Notes: generated by a model not told the origin, from the sequence alone. Counted from the first letter of the stretch, positions 1 through 8,872 are shown. The stretch is 64,000 nucleotides of DNA from Stenotrophomonas sp. Iso1 (GCF_027497995.1 NZ_JAODBT010000001.1:1824488-1888487); one strand, 5' to 3'. Numbers and translations: made by a program.

Positions 1-1176
1 ACGCCGTATTCGCGCGGTGCTGATGGTCGCGCAGTGCTGCGCTCGTCGATTCGTGAGTTTCTGTGCTCCGAAGCCATGCATCACCTTGGCGTGCCGACCA
101 CGCGCGCATTGAGCTTGGTCGCGACCGGCGAAGCGGTGATGCGTGACATGTTCTATGACGGACATCCGCAAGCCGAGCCGGGTGCGGTGGTGTGCCGGGT
201 CGCGCCGTCGTTCATTCGGTTTGGCAGCTTCGAGTTGCCTTCCTCGCGTGGCGACGTTGCATTGCTGCGGCAGCTGGCTGAGTTCTGCATCGCGCGTGAT
301 TTTCCCGAATTGGCAGATGCCGGGGAGCAGCGCTTTTCGCGTTGGTTCGGACTGATCTGCACGCGCACGGCGGTGACGGTGGCGCAGTGGATGCGGGTGG
401 GTTTCGTGCATGGCGTGATGAACACCGACAACATGTCCATTCTTGGTTTAACCATCGACTACGGTCCCTACGGTTGGGTGGAAAACTACGACCCGGACTG
501 GACGCCCAACACTACGGATGCGCAGGGCCGTCGTTACCGCTTCGGCACGCAGATGCAGGTGGCGTATTGGAACCTGGTGCGTCTAGCGCAGGCGCTGTCG
601 CCGTTGTTCGATGATGCGCAACCGTTGCAGGCGGGCTTGGATGCCTTCCGCGAACGCTATGACGATGAAGACCGTGCGCACCTGGTCGCCAAGCTGGGGC
701 TGGGTGAGTTCCGTGACGGTGATGAAACGCTGATGGCGCAGTTTCGGGAGTTGCTGCAACAGGGCGAAATGGATATGACGCTCGCGTTCCGGGCGCTGGC
801 GGATATTGCGCCGGCAGCGCCAGATGTGGCGATGCTGGATGGAGCCTTCTACTCACCTGAGGCGCGTACTCAGGTGTTGCCCGCGTTGCAGGAATGGCTG
901 CAGCGTCACGCGCGCCGTGTGCTTGAGGCCGGGCAGCCCGAGGACGAACGCCGCCGCATCATGCACGCCGCCAACCCAAAATATGTGCTGCGCAATTGGT
1001 TGGCGCAGGAAGCCATTGACCGTGCCGAACGTGGCGATCCGGCCGGCATCACGGAGTTGCTCGGCGTGATGCGGCATCCTTGCGACGAACAACCCGGCCG
1101 CGAGGCCTACGCGCGTAAACGCCCGGAATGGGCACGCGAACGCGCGGGCTGCTCGATGCTTTCGTGCAGCTCCTGA
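1..1176 (+). CDS. selO: SelO/YdiU family protein adenylyltransferase, 5' end cut off by window
   Basis: The open frame runs in from base 1 without a start, so only the last 391 residues are present. SelO is a pseudokinase-fold enzyme that transfers AMP from ATP to protein Ser, Thr or Tyr residues and is linked to redox stress. Visible family landmarks are DGRAVLRSSIREFL near the left edge, then NTDNMSILGLTIDYGP, which carries the metal-binding Asn and the DYG motif that replaces kinase DFG. The C terminus ends CSMLSCSS; a cysteine close to the end is typical of bacterial SelO, where eukaryotic forms carry selenocysteine. apt starts 23 bases downstream on the same strand. The family call is firm; targets are unknown. 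Confidence 0.95.
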   Translation, partial: TPYSRGADGRAVLRSSIREFLCSEAMHHLGVPTTRALSLVATGEAVMRDMFYDGHPQAEPGAVVCRVAPSFIRFGSFELPSSRGDVALLRQLAEFCIARDFPELADAGEQRFSRWFGLICTRTAVTVAQWMRVGFVHGVMNTDNMSILGLTIDYGPYGWVENYDPDWTPNTTDAQGRRYRFGTQMQVAYWNLVRLAQALSPLFDDAQPLQAGLDAFRERYDDEDRAHLVAKLGLGEFRDGDETLMAQFRELLQQGEMDMTLAFRALADIAPAAPDVAMLDGAFYSPEARTQVLPALQEWLQRHARRVLEAGQPEDERRRIMHAANPKYVLRNWLAQEAIDRAERGDPAGITELLGVMRHPCDEQPGREAYARKRPEWARERAGCSMLSCSS

Positions 1177-1199
1177 TTTCTTCTTTTTAGTGATTCGAT

Positions 1200-1730
1200 A
1201 TGACGACTTCCTATCCCGCGTGGTCCCACGCAATCCGTGACGTAAACGATTTCCCCAAACCCGGCATCTTGTTCAAGGACATCACGCCGCTGCTTGCTGA
1301 TGCCGATGGCCTGCGTGCTGCGATCAAGGCGATGGCTGCGCCGTGGCGCGATGCTGGTGTACAGGCGGTGTTGGGTGTGGAGGCACGTGGCTTCATTCTT
1401 GGCGCAGCATTGGCGTTGGAACTGGACGCGGGTTTCGTGCCGGTGCGCAAGCCGGGCAAGCTGCCGGGTGTCACGCTGAAGCAGGAATATGCATTGGAAT
1501 ACGGCAGCGATCGCATTGAAGTCTGTGCGGGCGCCATTGCGCCGGGTACGCGCGTGGTGCTGGTTGATGACGTGCTCGCCACCGGCGGCACGTTGGCCGC
1601 AGCGCTGTTGCTGGCTGGGCAGCTGCAGGCTGACGTGCTGGGCGCCGCGGTACTGGTGGAATTGGACGGTCTCGGCGGGCGTGCGCGCCTGCCGGCCGAT
1701 GTTCCGTTGCAGGCCACGCTGGTTTACTGA
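1200..1730 (+). CDS. apt: Adenine phosphoribosyltransferase
   Basis: This 176-residue protein salvages adenine by joining it to PRPP to give AMP, in the cytoplasm. The N-terminal half carries the family pattern around [15 protein letters not shown], and the PRPP-binding loop is [13 protein letters not shown] near residues 119-131. The length fits bacterial Apt exactly. The ATG at 1200 follows selO by 23 bases with no visible terminator and no good Shine-Dalgarno site. A thioesterase gene follows after 34 bases, so the three may be read together, although they share no pathway that I can name. Confidence 0.97.
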   Translation: MTTSYPAWSHAIRDVNDFPKPGILFKDITPLLADADGLRAAIKAMAAPWRDAGVQAVLGVEARGFILGAALALELDAGFVPVRKPGKLPGVTLKQEYALEYGSDRIEVCAGAIAPGTRVVLVDDVLATGGTLAAALLLAGQLQADVLGAAVLVELDGLGGRARLPADVPLQATLVY

Positions 1731-1764
1731 GCCCTGCGCAATCCGTGTTTTGACTGGAGTCACC

Positions 1765-2547
1765 ATGCCGAGTTTGAGTGAGCTGTTGTCGTCGTTCGAT
1801 CCGAAGCAGGGGCTGGTGTTGCCCGACAGTTGGCGGCAGGGGCGCACGGCTTACGGCGGCATCATCACGGCGTTGGGTGTGCTGGCGGCGGAACGGGCCT
1901 ATCCGGAGTCGATGCCGCCGCTGCGATCAGTGCAGGTGTCTTTCATCGGGCCGGCTGTCGGGCTGTTGACGTTCGCGCCGCAGGTACTGCGCGAGGGCAA
2001 GTCGGTGGTGAATGTTGGCGTGGATGTGCATGCCGATGGTGCGCTGGCGGCGCGGTTGATCCTGGTGTTCGGCCGCGCGCGTGACAGCGCTATCGCGCAT
2101 GATTTCTGCGCGCAGCCGTCCGTTGGAAAACCGCTGGCTTGCCGTGAATTCAAGCTGTCAGAAATGCCTTTTGCACCAGCATTCACCCAGAATTTCCAGA
2201 TGCGCCCAGCTGGCGGAGCGTTGCCGATTTCAGGCGCGCCGCACCCGGAGTTGCTGATCTGGATGCGGCACAACGACGCCAATGGTGTGGACCCGGCCGT
2301 TGCGCTGGTGGCGATGGCCGATGCGCTACCACCGGCTGCGTTCACCAGCTTCACTGCGCCTGCGCCGATCAGTTCGATCAACTGGAGCTTTGACCTGCTG
2401 GAGCCGGTGCCAGCGGGCGAATGGTTCCTGTTGCGGTCCTTCAGCGAGCATGCGCGTGACGGCTATTCGTCGCAGGACATGCATGTCTGGAATGAAGAAG
2501 GGCAATTGCTGATGCGTGGCCGGCAGAGCGTGGCAGTGTTTGCCTGA
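1765..2547 (+). CDS. Acyl-CoA thioesterase family protein (TesB-like double hotdog)
   Basis: The open frame extends upstream through apt, but the likely start is the ATG at 1765, preceded by GGAGT at a sensible distance, giving 260 residues. The sequence has the layout of two fused hotdog domains as in TesB-like thioesterases: an N-terminal RTAYGGIITALG segment corresponding to the HGG(YF) helix region, and a C-terminal half with DGYSSQDMHVWNEEGQLL, which resembles the conserved closing strands of TesB-type enzymes. It probably hydrolyses an acyl-CoA, but the acyl chain is not predictable. The fold call is good; the exact substrate is open. Confidence 0.8.
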   Translation: MPSLSELLSSFDPKQGLVLPDSWRQGRTAYGGIITALGVLAAERAYPESMPPLRSVQVSFIGPAVGLLTFAPQVLREGKSVVNVGVDVHADGALAARLILVFGRARDSAIAHDFCAQPSVGKPLACREFKLSEMPFAPAFTQNFQMRPAGGALPISGAPHPELLIWMRHNDANGVDPAVALVAMADALPPAAFTSFTAPAPISSINWSFDLLEPVPAGEWFLLRSFSEHARDGYSSQDMHVWNEEGQLLMRGRQSVAVFA

Positions 2548-2595
2548 GCGCAAATTGCGGGCAATGATCGACGCTGGTTTTCAGGGGGAGACGGT

Positions 2596-2928
2596 ATGCG
2601 AATTCTGGGTACGCTGGTGCTGTTGCTCGCGATGCTGGGCTGGAGCACCTGGTTCGTCATCTGCAATGTCTATGAGTTCGCCCCGGCGATGAACCCGTGG
2701 GCATTGGCCTTTGGTTGGCTGTTGGCGTTACTGGGTTGGACTCAAGCCTGGCGGTCCCGCAATCGTGCCCGTTGGGGATGGGGGCTGTGTGGACTGGCGG
2801 GTTGCGTCGGCGCGTATCTGTTGCTGATCCATCGCGGCGTGAGCGATGGCATGGCACTGGCGGCGCTGGTCATTGCCAGTGCCGGCGTATTGCTCTGGGC
2901 GCGGAAAGCAATGCGTAGGCGGGGATGA
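2596..2928 (+). CDS. Small membrane protein of unknown function
   Basis: The product is 110 residues with about four hydrophobic segments (roughly residues 3-24, 32-48, 58-76 and 82-100), separated by a short basic loop RSRNRARW. It ends in a basic tail KAMRRRG, suggesting a cytoplasmic C terminus. A GGGGGAGA purine run lies about 7 bases before the ATG, supporting the start. It follows the thioesterase by 48 bases and converges with dbpA. I do not recognise a family; it has no charged residues inside the membrane segments that would suggest a channel or enzyme. Confidence 0.65.
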   Translation: MRILGTLVLLLAMLGWSTWFVICNVYEFAPAMNPWALAFGWLLALLGWTQAWRSRNRARWGWGLCGLAGCVGAYLLLIHRGVSDGMALAALVIASAGVLLWARKAMRRRG

Positions 2929-3027
2929 AACCGCATCCATCTGCGGACAGGGTTTTGTGCGAGTTTCGTTTTCTGTATGCCCCGACGGAATCGCCGCGCT
3001 CCATCAACGTGTGATTGCGCGAAGTAG

Positions 3028-3056
3028 GCGGGGATGGCGCTTCGCTTCATCCCCGC
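3028..3056. terminator. Possible hairpin between convergent genes
   Basis: The arms GCGGGGAT and ATCCCCGC (8 bp) flank a 13-base loop between the small membrane protein and dbpA. There is no clear T tract, so termination is only a possibility. Confidence 0.35.
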
Positions 3057-3090
3057 TTGTCGCCATGATCCGGCGTGCTGATATTGCGGA

Positions 3091-4467
3091 TTACATCTTG
3101 CGGACGCGGAAGCGCTTGCCCTTGATCTTGCCGGCTTCCAGGCGCGAGATGGCCTTGCCAGCCTGCTCGCGTGCGATGGCCACGTAGGAGCGGGTGGCGA
3201 AGATGTCGATCTTGCCGATGGCCTTGCCCGGCAGACCAGCGTCGCCGGTCAGCGCGCCGAGGATGTCACCGGCACGCAGCTTGTCGGTCTTGCCGCCATC
3301 GATACGCAGCGTGGTCATCGCTGCCTGCGGCAACTCGGCCGGGCGTGCGGTGGCCAGCGGCGTCTTCTGCCAGTTCAACGGATTACCCTGCGCTGCTTCC
3401 AGTGCATCGGCACGGTTGCGTTCGCGGCCACTGACCAGGCTCATCGCCAAGCCACGGCGACCGGCACGCCCGGTGCGGCCCACGCGGTGCTGGTAAGTGT
3501 CGATGTCGGTGGGCAGCTCGTAGTTGATCACCGCAGCGAGGTCTTCAACGTCCAGGCCGCGCGCAGCCACGTCGCTTGCGACCAGTACGTTGCAGCTGCG
3601 GTTGGAGAACTGCAGCAGCACTTCATCGCGGTCGCGCTGCTCCATATCGCCGTGCAGGGCCAGCGCCGAGAAGCCGAACTGGCATAGCGAGTTGGCCACT
3701 TCGTCCACGTCCTTGCGGGTGTTGCAGAACACCACAGCGGATTCGGGTGTGTATTTGAGCAGCAAGCCGCCGAGTGCCTTCTGCCGTTGTGCGGGCTCGG
3801 CCTCGAAAAACAGATGCTGGATGGCCGGTGCTTCGGACTGACCATCAATGGTGACTTCCACCGGCTCGTTGAGCAGCTCACGCGCCAGCTCTCGGATTTC
3901 TTCCGGGAACGTGGCCGAGAACAGCAGGCTCTGGCGCTCCTTGTGGGTGCGGCCGGCGATCTCGCGGATGGGCTCCTCGAACCCCATGTCGAGCATGCGG
4001 TCGGCTTCGTCCAGCACGAAGGTGCGGACCTGGCCGAGATTCAACGCACGCTTGCGTGCGAGCTCCTGCACGCGGCCGGGGGTGCCGACCACGACCTGCG
4101 GGTCATGCGCTTCCAGCGAAGCCAGCTGCGGGCCGAGCGGCATGCCGCCGGTAAGGATCAGCAGCTTGAGGTTGGGGATGCCGGTGGCCAGCTTGCGCAG
4201 CTGTTTGCCTACCTGGTCGGCCAATTCGCGGGTGGGGCAGAGCACCAGTGCCTGGATGCGGCTGGTGGCCGGATCAATCCGGTTAAGCAGGCCCAGGCCG
4301 AAGGCGGCAGTCTTGCCGCTGCCGGTGGGGGCCTGCGCGATCACGTCGCGGCCCTCCAGGATCGGCGGCAGGCTCAGTGCCTGCACGGGAGTCATCGAGG
4401 TGTAGCCCAGCGCGTCGATGCCGGGAGCGAGTGCCGGGGACAGCGGCAGGGAGGAGAAATCATTCAT
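3091..4467 (-). CDS. dbpA: ATP-dependent RNA helicase DbpA
   Basis: This DEAD-box helicase of 458 residues acts in assembly of the large ribosomal subunit, recognising a hairpin of 23S rRNA through its C-terminal domain. Motifs in order: the Q-motif region YTSMTPVQALSLP, Walker A APTGSGKT (46-53), PTREL, DEAD (153-156), SAT (184-186), and the motif VI stretch HRVGRTGRAG. After the helicase core there is a roughly 75-residue tail with GDILGALTGDAGLPGKAIGKI, which matches the RNA-binding domain that separates DbpA from other DEAD-box proteins. The minus-strand start has a -10-like GAAAAT only five bases upstream and no Shine-Dalgarno site. Confidence 0.96.
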   Translation of the reverse strand: MNDFSSLPLSPALAPGIDALGYTSMTPVQALSLPPILEGRDVIAQAPTGSGKTAAFGLGLLNRIDPATSRIQALVLCPTRELADQVGKQLRKLATGIPNLKLLILTGGMPLGPQLASLEAHDPQVVVGTPGRVQELARKRALNLGQVRTFVLDEADRMLDMGFEEPIREIAGRTHKERQSLLFSATFPEEIRELARELLNEPVEVTIDGQSEAPAIQHLFFEAEPAQRQKALGGLLLKYTPESAVVFCNTRKDVDEVANSLCQFGFSALALHGDMEQRDRDEVLLQFSNRSCNVLVASDVAARGLDVEDLAAVINYELPTDIDTYQHRVGRTGRAGRRGLAMSLVSGRERNRADALEAAQGNPLNWQKTPLATARPAELPQAAMTTLRIDGGKTDKLRAGDILGALTGDAGLPGKAIGKIDIFATRSYVAIAREQAGKAISRLEAGKIKGKRFRVRKM

Positions 4468-4472
4468 GCGGC

Positions 4473-4478
4473 ATTTTC
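4473..4478 (-). promoter_or_regulatory. Candidate -10 hexamer very close to dbpA start
   Basis: GAAAAT on the minus strand is followed by five bases and then the ATG. If used, transcription would begin at or next to the start codon. The same arrangement is seen at uup, tcdA and the LytTR gene. Confidence 0.4.
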
Positions 4479-4530
4479 GCAGATGCCGGGGAGCTGTGCC
4501 TGCTCTGCTGCTTATGCGAGAGGACGCTTA

Positions 4531-4641
4531 AGCGCCTCTCCCATTTATGGGAGGGGCGCTGGGTGAGGGGAGGCTTCCGAAAAGAAGGAAAAAACTGCCC
4601 CATCCGACCTTCGGGCAACTTTCCTGGCGAGAGGGGGAAGG
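4531..4641. repeat. Dispersed intergenic hairpin repeat, first copy
   Basis: A 12-bp stem (4531-4542 with 4549-4560, one G-T pair) is followed at 4598-4641 by a stretch resembling CATCCGCCCTTCGGGCACC. The second part clearly resembles the element at 20567-20611, so this belongs to a family of REP-like repeats. It lies between dbpA and yeiH, both on the minus strand. Confidence 0.65.
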
Positions 4642-4646
4642 AACCA

Positions 4647-5702
4647 TCAAAGCAGCGCCCGAACCCCTAGATTGATCGCCATCCCGCCCGCCAGCAGCCA
4701 GGCAAACAGCAGCACCGCCAGCAGCATCGGTTTGGCGCCGGCCTGGCGGAGCGCCGAGACATGCGTGGTCAAACCGAGTGCGGCCATCGCCATCGCCAGC
4801 AAGGCCGTGTCCAGATCCACCAATAGAGCCACAAGGCTGGCTGGCAGCAACTGCAATGAATTGAACGCGACCATGGCGATGAAGCCGAACGCGAACCAGG
4901 GGATGGTGATCTTCGAGCGTTCACCGCTTACGGCATGCGTGCCTCGGGCCAGCAGTGCCGACAGCCCCACCAGGAAGGGCGCCAGCATCATCACCCGCAC
5001 CATCTTGGTGATGACGGCCGCATCGGCGGCGGGCTCGCTGATCGCGCGCCCAGCGGCGACCACTTGTGCGACCTCGTGCACGGTGGAGCCGGTGAACACG
5101 CCGAAGGCGGTTTCATCCAGCGGCATCCAGCCGGCATTGGCGCCCCACTGGTACAGCAGCGGGTACAAAAACATCGCCAGCGTGCCAAACACGACCACGG
5201 TGGCCACAGCGACGGCAACCTGCTCGGCGCGGCCCTTGACCACCGGCTCGGTCGCCATCACCGCAGCGGCACCACAGATCGAACTGCCTGCACCGATCAG
5301 CAACGCCGAGTTGCGATCCAGCCCCAATACCCGGGTGCCGAGCCACCAGGACAGGGCAAACGTGGAGAGCAGCACCAACGCGTCGATCACCACGCCGGTC
5401 ACGCCCACCTGGCCGATGTCCTGAAGGGTCAGGCGCAGCCCGTACAGGATGATGCCGGCGCGCAGCAAGGTTGCTTTGGAAAAGCCAACCCCGGCCGCAG
5501 CGCGCGGTGCCAATGTGCCGTAGACGGTGTTGCCGACGACGATACCGATCACGATGGCCAGCGTCAGGGCGCTGATGCCATGGGCCTGCATCCACGGTAG
5601 GGTGCCCAGCCAGATCGACAGGCCGGCAATGCTGGCTGTCAGCAAAAGGCCGGGGAGAAGTTTGGGAATGGGGCGGTTCATGCGTTGTGCGGCGGTGTTC
5701 AT
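4647..5702 (-). CDS. yeiH: YeiH family putative sulfate exporter, membrane protein
   Basis: The 351-residue protein is almost entirely hydrophobic, with about ten membrane segments. Glycine-rich stretches such as [18 protein letters not shown] and the N-terminal pattern ending ...TPLYGTLAP-like (here [15 protein letters not shown]) are those of the YeiH/UPF0324 family, annotated as putative sulfate exporters. A second start at MNRPIPK, seven codons in, is also possible. It is divergent from a LysR regulator, the same arrangement as yeiH/yeiE in enteric bacteria, and the 97-base gap holds an AT-rich inverted repeat. The transported ion is inferred from the family name only. Confidence 0.88.
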   Translation of the reverse strand: MNTAAQRMNRPIPKLLPGLLLTASIAGLSIWLGTLPWMQAHGISALTLAIVIGIVVGNTVYGTLAPRAAAGVGFSKATLLRAGIILYGLRLTLQDIGQVGVTGVVIDALVLLSTFALSWWLGTRVLGLDRNSALLIGAGSSICGAAAVMATEPVVKGRAEQVAVAVATVVVFGTLAMFLYPLLYQWGANAGWMPLDETAFGVFTGSTVHEVAQVVAAGRAISEPAADAAVITKMVRVMMLAPFLVGLSALLARGTHAVSGERSKITIPWFAFGFIAMVAFNSLQLLPASLVALLVDLDTALLAMAMAALGLTTHVSALRQAGAKPMLLAVLLFAWLLAGGMAINLGVRALL

Positions 5703-5753
5703 AACGGTGGGTTATCAGAAGATGGCGCATTTTGAACCGAGCGATATCAGCTG

Positions 5754-5789
5754 TAAAACAGATAGTATTAGTAAATTCAACCTGTTTTA
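5754..5789. promoter_or_regulatory. Candidate LysR operator between yeiH and the yeiE-like gene
   Basis: TAAAACAG (5754-5761) and CTGTTTTA (5782-5789) are perfect 8-bp inverted arms 20 bases apart, in a markedly AT-rich stretch just before the LysR gene start. LysR proteins usually bind such inverted sites in the gap between themselves and a divergent target. Confidence 0.55.
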
Positions 5790-5799
5790 TAGGTAATTT

Positions 5800-6705
5800 A
5801 TGCACCTTTCCTTGCGACAGCTGCAGATCTTTTCGGCCATAGCCGAGGCGGGAACCACCACCGCTGCAGGCGAAGCCATTGGCTTGTCGCAGTCGGCAGT
5901 GAGCGCCGCCTTGAGCGAGCTGGAAAGCCTGTTGGGCTTGCCGCTGTTTGACCGGGTCGGGCGCCGGCTGGTGCTCAACGGTCATGGCCGGGCACTGCTG
6001 CCAGAGGCGCGGGCACTGTTGGCCGGCATGACGGATATCGAACGCCGTTTCAGCACGGGAAAGGAGGCCATCGCGCCCGTGCGCTGGCGGGTGGGGGCCA
6101 GCACCACCATCGGCAACTACCTGATGCCAGCCCGCATCGCCGACCTGTTGGAGATCAACCCACAGGCGCATGTTGACCTGGTCATCGGCAATACCCGGGA
6201 AGTGACGACTGCTGTTCAACGGTTGGAAGTGGATATCGGCCTGATTGAAGGCCCCAACCATGAGCCGGGGTTGGAGGTCGCTGAATGGAGGGATGACGAG
6301 CTGGTCATTGTGTTTGGCGAGCGGCACCCTCTGGCGGCCGATCTGCGTCAGGGCGCCGACTTGGCTCAGCTCCGCCGGGCCTGCTGGCTGCTGCGCGAAC
6401 CGGGTTCAGGCACCCGCGAGGCCGCTGAACACGCCTTGTTGCCGCATCTGCACGGCTTTGCTGAGGTGCTGCAGTTGGGAGGCACCGAGGCGATCAAGCA
6501 GGGCGCAGTGGCGGGGTTGGGGTTGGCCTGCCTGTCGCGGCATGCGGTGGCTGACCTGGTCGCGTTGGGCAAGCTCAGGGTGCTTGCCACCCCGTTGCCA
6601 TTGCTCAGTCGCCGCCTCTGGCTGGTCCGTCACCCCGGCAAGCGGGTGCCCGCCAGCCTGCGTCAGCTGCTCGCCTTGCCTGAGGACGTCTTTGTCGACC
6701 GCTGA
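5800..6705 (+). CDS. LysR family transcriptional regulator (YeiE-like)
   Basis: The product of 301 residues has an N-terminal winged helix-turn-helix (about residues 2-62, with the recognition part AIGLSQSAVSAALSELE) followed by a two-lobed effector-binding domain. The C-terminal domain contains VGASTTIGNYLMP and WLLREPGSGTRE, which match the YeiE/CysB-like group that senses small oxyanions or sulfur compounds. Its position opposite yeiH supports local control of that exporter and of itself through the dyad in the shared gap. uup follows after 18 bases but has its own apparent -10 site. The ligand is not known from sequence. Confidence 0.88.
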   Translation: MHLSLRQLQIFSAIAEAGTTTAAGEAIGLSQSAVSAALSELESLLGLPLFDRVGRRLVLNGHGRALLPEARALLAGMTDIERRFSTGKEAIAPVRWRVGASTTIGNYLMPARIADLLEINPQAHVDLVIGNTREVTTAVQRLEVDIGLIEGPNHEPGLEVAEWRDDELVIVFGERHPLAADLRQGADLAQLRRACWLLREPGSGTREAAEHALLPHLHGFAEVLQLGGTEAIKQGAVAGLGLACLSRHAVADLVALGKLRVLATPLPLLSRRLWLVRHPGKRVPASLRQLLALPEDVFVDR

Positions 6706-6711
6706 GTCCCG

Positions 6712-6717
6712 TACAAT
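6712..6717 (+). promoter_or_regulatory. Candidate -10 hexamer for leaderless uup transcript
   Basis: TACAAT ends six bases before the uup ATG at 6724. A start site about seven bases after the hexamer would coincide with the ATG. No convincing -35 element is present at the standard distance. Confidence 0.45.
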
Positions 6718-6723
6718 AGGCGG

Positions 6724-8616
6724 ATGTCTTTGATTACTCTGCAGAACGTCGACTACAGCGTCGGCGGCCCGTTGTTGCTGGAAAAAACCGAACTGTCGAT
6801 CGAAGCAGGCGAGCGTATCGCCCTGATCGGCCGCAACGGTGCCGGCAAATCCACTTTGATGAAGTTGATGGCCGGCGAGCTCAAGCCCGACGACGGCGAA
6901 GTGCGCGTCCAGCAAGGCGTGCGCGTCACCCGGCTTGAGCAGGAAGTGCCACGTGGCGCGGCCGGCAGCGTGTTTGACGTGGTCGCCGAAGGTTTGGGCG
7001 AACTGGGTCACTGGCTGGCCGAGTTCCACCGCCTGAGCCACGCCGAGGTCTTTGATGGCGACGCCATGGGCGACGTGCAGGCAAAGATCGACGGCGCCGA
7101 CGGCTGGGGTCTGGACCAGCGCGTGGCAGAAACGCTGACCAAGTTGGAGCTGGACGGCGACGCTGAATTCAGCCGCTTGTCTGGCGGCATGAAGCGGCGC
7201 GTGCTGCTGGCGCGTGCGCTGGTGGCCGGACCGGACGTGCTGTTGCTGGACGAGCCGACCAACCACCTGGACATCGAAGCCATCGATTGGCTGGAAGGTT
7301 TCCTGAAAGGCTGGAACGGCTGCGTGGTGTTCGTCACCCATGACCGTCGCTTCCTGCGCGCACTGGCCACCCGCATCGTCGAAATCGACCGTGGCCAGGT
7401 GACCAGCTGGCCGGGCGACTGGGAAAACTACGAACGTCGCCGCGAGGAGCGCCTCAACGCGCAGGCGCAGGAAAACTCCCGATTCGACAAGATGCTGGCA
7501 CAGGAAGAAGTGTGGATCCGGCAGGGCATCAAGGCCCGCCGTACCCGTGACGAAGGCCGCGTGCGCCGGCTCAAGGCCATGCGTAACGAGCGTGTGCAAC
7601 GTCGCGAGCTGGGTGGCAACGTCAAGCTGGAAGCCGCGGGAGCGGAGAACTCCGGCAAGAAGGTCATCGACATCAAGGAGGTGTGCTTCTCCTTCGGTCA
7701 GCGAACGATGATCAAGGATTTCTCAACCGTCATCCTGCGCGGCGACCGCATCGGTCTGATCGGCCCGAACGGCAGCGGCAAGACCACGCTGCTCAAACTG
7801 CTGCTGGGCGAACTTCAGCCGGACAGCGGTGAAGTGCGCCAGGGCACCAACCTGCAGATCGCTTACTTCGACCAGTACCGCGCCACGCTGCGCGAGGACT
7901 GGAGCGCCATTGAGAATGTGGCCGAAGGCGCGGACTTCATTGACCTCAATGGCAAGCGCAAGCATGTGCATGCCTACCTGCAGGACTTCTTGTTTACCCC
8001 GGAGCGCGCACGCGCGCCGATCACCCGCCTGTCCGGTGGTGAGCGTAACCGCCTGTTGCTGGCCAAGCTGTTCGCGCAGCCGTCCAACCTGCTGGTGATG
8101 GACGAACCGACCAACGATCTGGACGTGGAAACCCTGGAGCTGCTGGAAGAGCTGCTGGGCGACTACACCGGCACCTTGCTGTTGGTCAGCCATGACCGTG
8201 ACTTCCTCGACAACGTGGTGACCTCCACGCTGGTGCTGGAAGGCGAGGGCCGTGTGGGCGATTACGTTGGCGGCTATAGCGACTCGCTGCGCCAGCGCCC
8301 GGTATCCACGCTGAGCGGCATGGCGGTGGCCAAGGCATCGGCGACGGCGGTTCCGACGAGCAAGCCTGCAGCTCCCGTGGTGGAGGCTGCCGCAGCCAAG
8401 CGCAAGCTCAGCTTCAAGGACGCGCGCGAGCTGGAGCAGCTGCCGGCCAAGATCGAGCAGCTGGAAATGGACGTGGAAGGCCTGACCAGTGCGATGAACG
8501 ATCCGTCGTTCTACACGCGCTCCAGCGCCGAAGTCACTGCGCACACGCAGAAGCTGACCAAGGTGCAGGCCGAGCTGGATACGGCCTATGCGCGTTGGCA
8601 GGAACTGGATGCCTGA
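6724..8616 (+). CDS. uup: ABC-F family ATPase Uup
   Basis: A soluble tandem ATPase of 630 residues. ABC-F proteins bind the ribosome or act on stalled or branched nucleic acid structures instead of transporting anything. Domain one has Walker A GRNGAGKST, signature LSGGMKRRV and Walker B LLLDEPTNHLD; domain two has GPNGSGKTT, LSGGERNRLLL and LVMDEPTNDLD. The linker holds the arginine-rich RRTRDEGRVRRLKAMR. A C-terminal coiled coil from about residue 555 (KRKLSFKDARELEQLPAKIE) is the mark of Uup over EttA or YbiT. There are no membrane segments. A strong hairpin follows the stop. Confidence 0.95.
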   Translation: MSLITLQNVDYSVGGPLLLEKTELSIEAGERIALIGRNGAGKSTLMKLMAGELKPDDGEVRVQQGVRVTRLEQEVPRGAAGSVFDVVAEGLGELGHWLAEFHRLSHAEVFDGDAMGDVQAKIDGADGWGLDQRVAETLTKLELDGDAEFSRLSGGMKRRVLLARALVAGPDVLLLDEPTNHLDIEAIDWLEGFLKGWNGCVVFVTHDRRFLRALATRIVEIDRGQVTSWPGDWENYERRREERLNAQAQENSRFDKMLAQEEVWIRQGIKARRTRDEGRVRRLKAMRNERVQRRELGGNVKLEAAGAENSGKKVIDIKEVCFSFGQRTMIKDFSTVILRGDRIGLIGPNGSGKTTLLKLLLGELQPDSGEVRQGTNLQIAYFDQYRATLREDWSAIENVAEGADFIDLNGKRKHVHAYLQDFLFTPERARAPITRLSGGERNRLLLAKLFAQPSNLLVMDEPTNDLDVETLELLEELLGDYTGTLLLVSHDRDFLDNVVTSTLVLEGEGRVGDYVGGYSDSLRQRPVSTLSGMAVAKASATAVPTSKPAAPVVEAAAAKRKLSFKDARELEQLPAKIEQLEMDVEGLTSAMNDPSFYTRSSAEVTAHTQKLTKVQAELDTAYARWQELDA

Positions 8617-8624
8617 AGGAATAA

Positions 8625-8655
8625 GCCCCTCTCCCGCCTGCGGGGTGAGAGGGGC
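8625..8655 (+). terminator. Hairpin after uup (also repeat-like)
   Basis: GCCCCTCTC (8625-8633) pairs with GAGAGGGGC (8647-8655) and the inner CCGC with GCGG, giving a 13-bp stem with small bulges nine bases after the uup stop. There is no T tract. The CTCTCCCGCCTGCGGG core is also the core of the dispersed repeats, so it may be one of them. Confidence 0.6.
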
Positions 8656-8701
8656 AGTGCTTTCGAGCCACCGGTTCGCTGCCCATCGAACAGCCTTGCT
8701 G

Positions 8702-8718
8702 CCGGCACTACGTGCCGG
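8702..8718. repeat. Short palindrome CCGGCAC-TAC-GTGCCGG
   Basis: A 7-bp perfect hairpin lies in the 256-base gap between the convergent uup and barstar genes. The rest of this gap shows no open frame or motif that I can support. Confidence 0.4.
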
Positions 8719-8872
8719 TCATCCATAGGCCGTCTTGCAATTTCAAGCCTGGGAACAAGAACGTCTGGGCACCGGCATCGAACCGTGTTTTTCGATGAGA
8801 TCCTTGAGTTGCGCTGTGTGGCGCCCCAGGGTGGCTGCTGTCTACTGCGCTAAGCGCAAGCGGCAGGCCCGC

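Noticed and set aside
8656..8872. Possible gene or RNA between uup and barstar
   Set aside because: Only short open frames without motifs and a 7-bp palindrome; nothing that can be supported.
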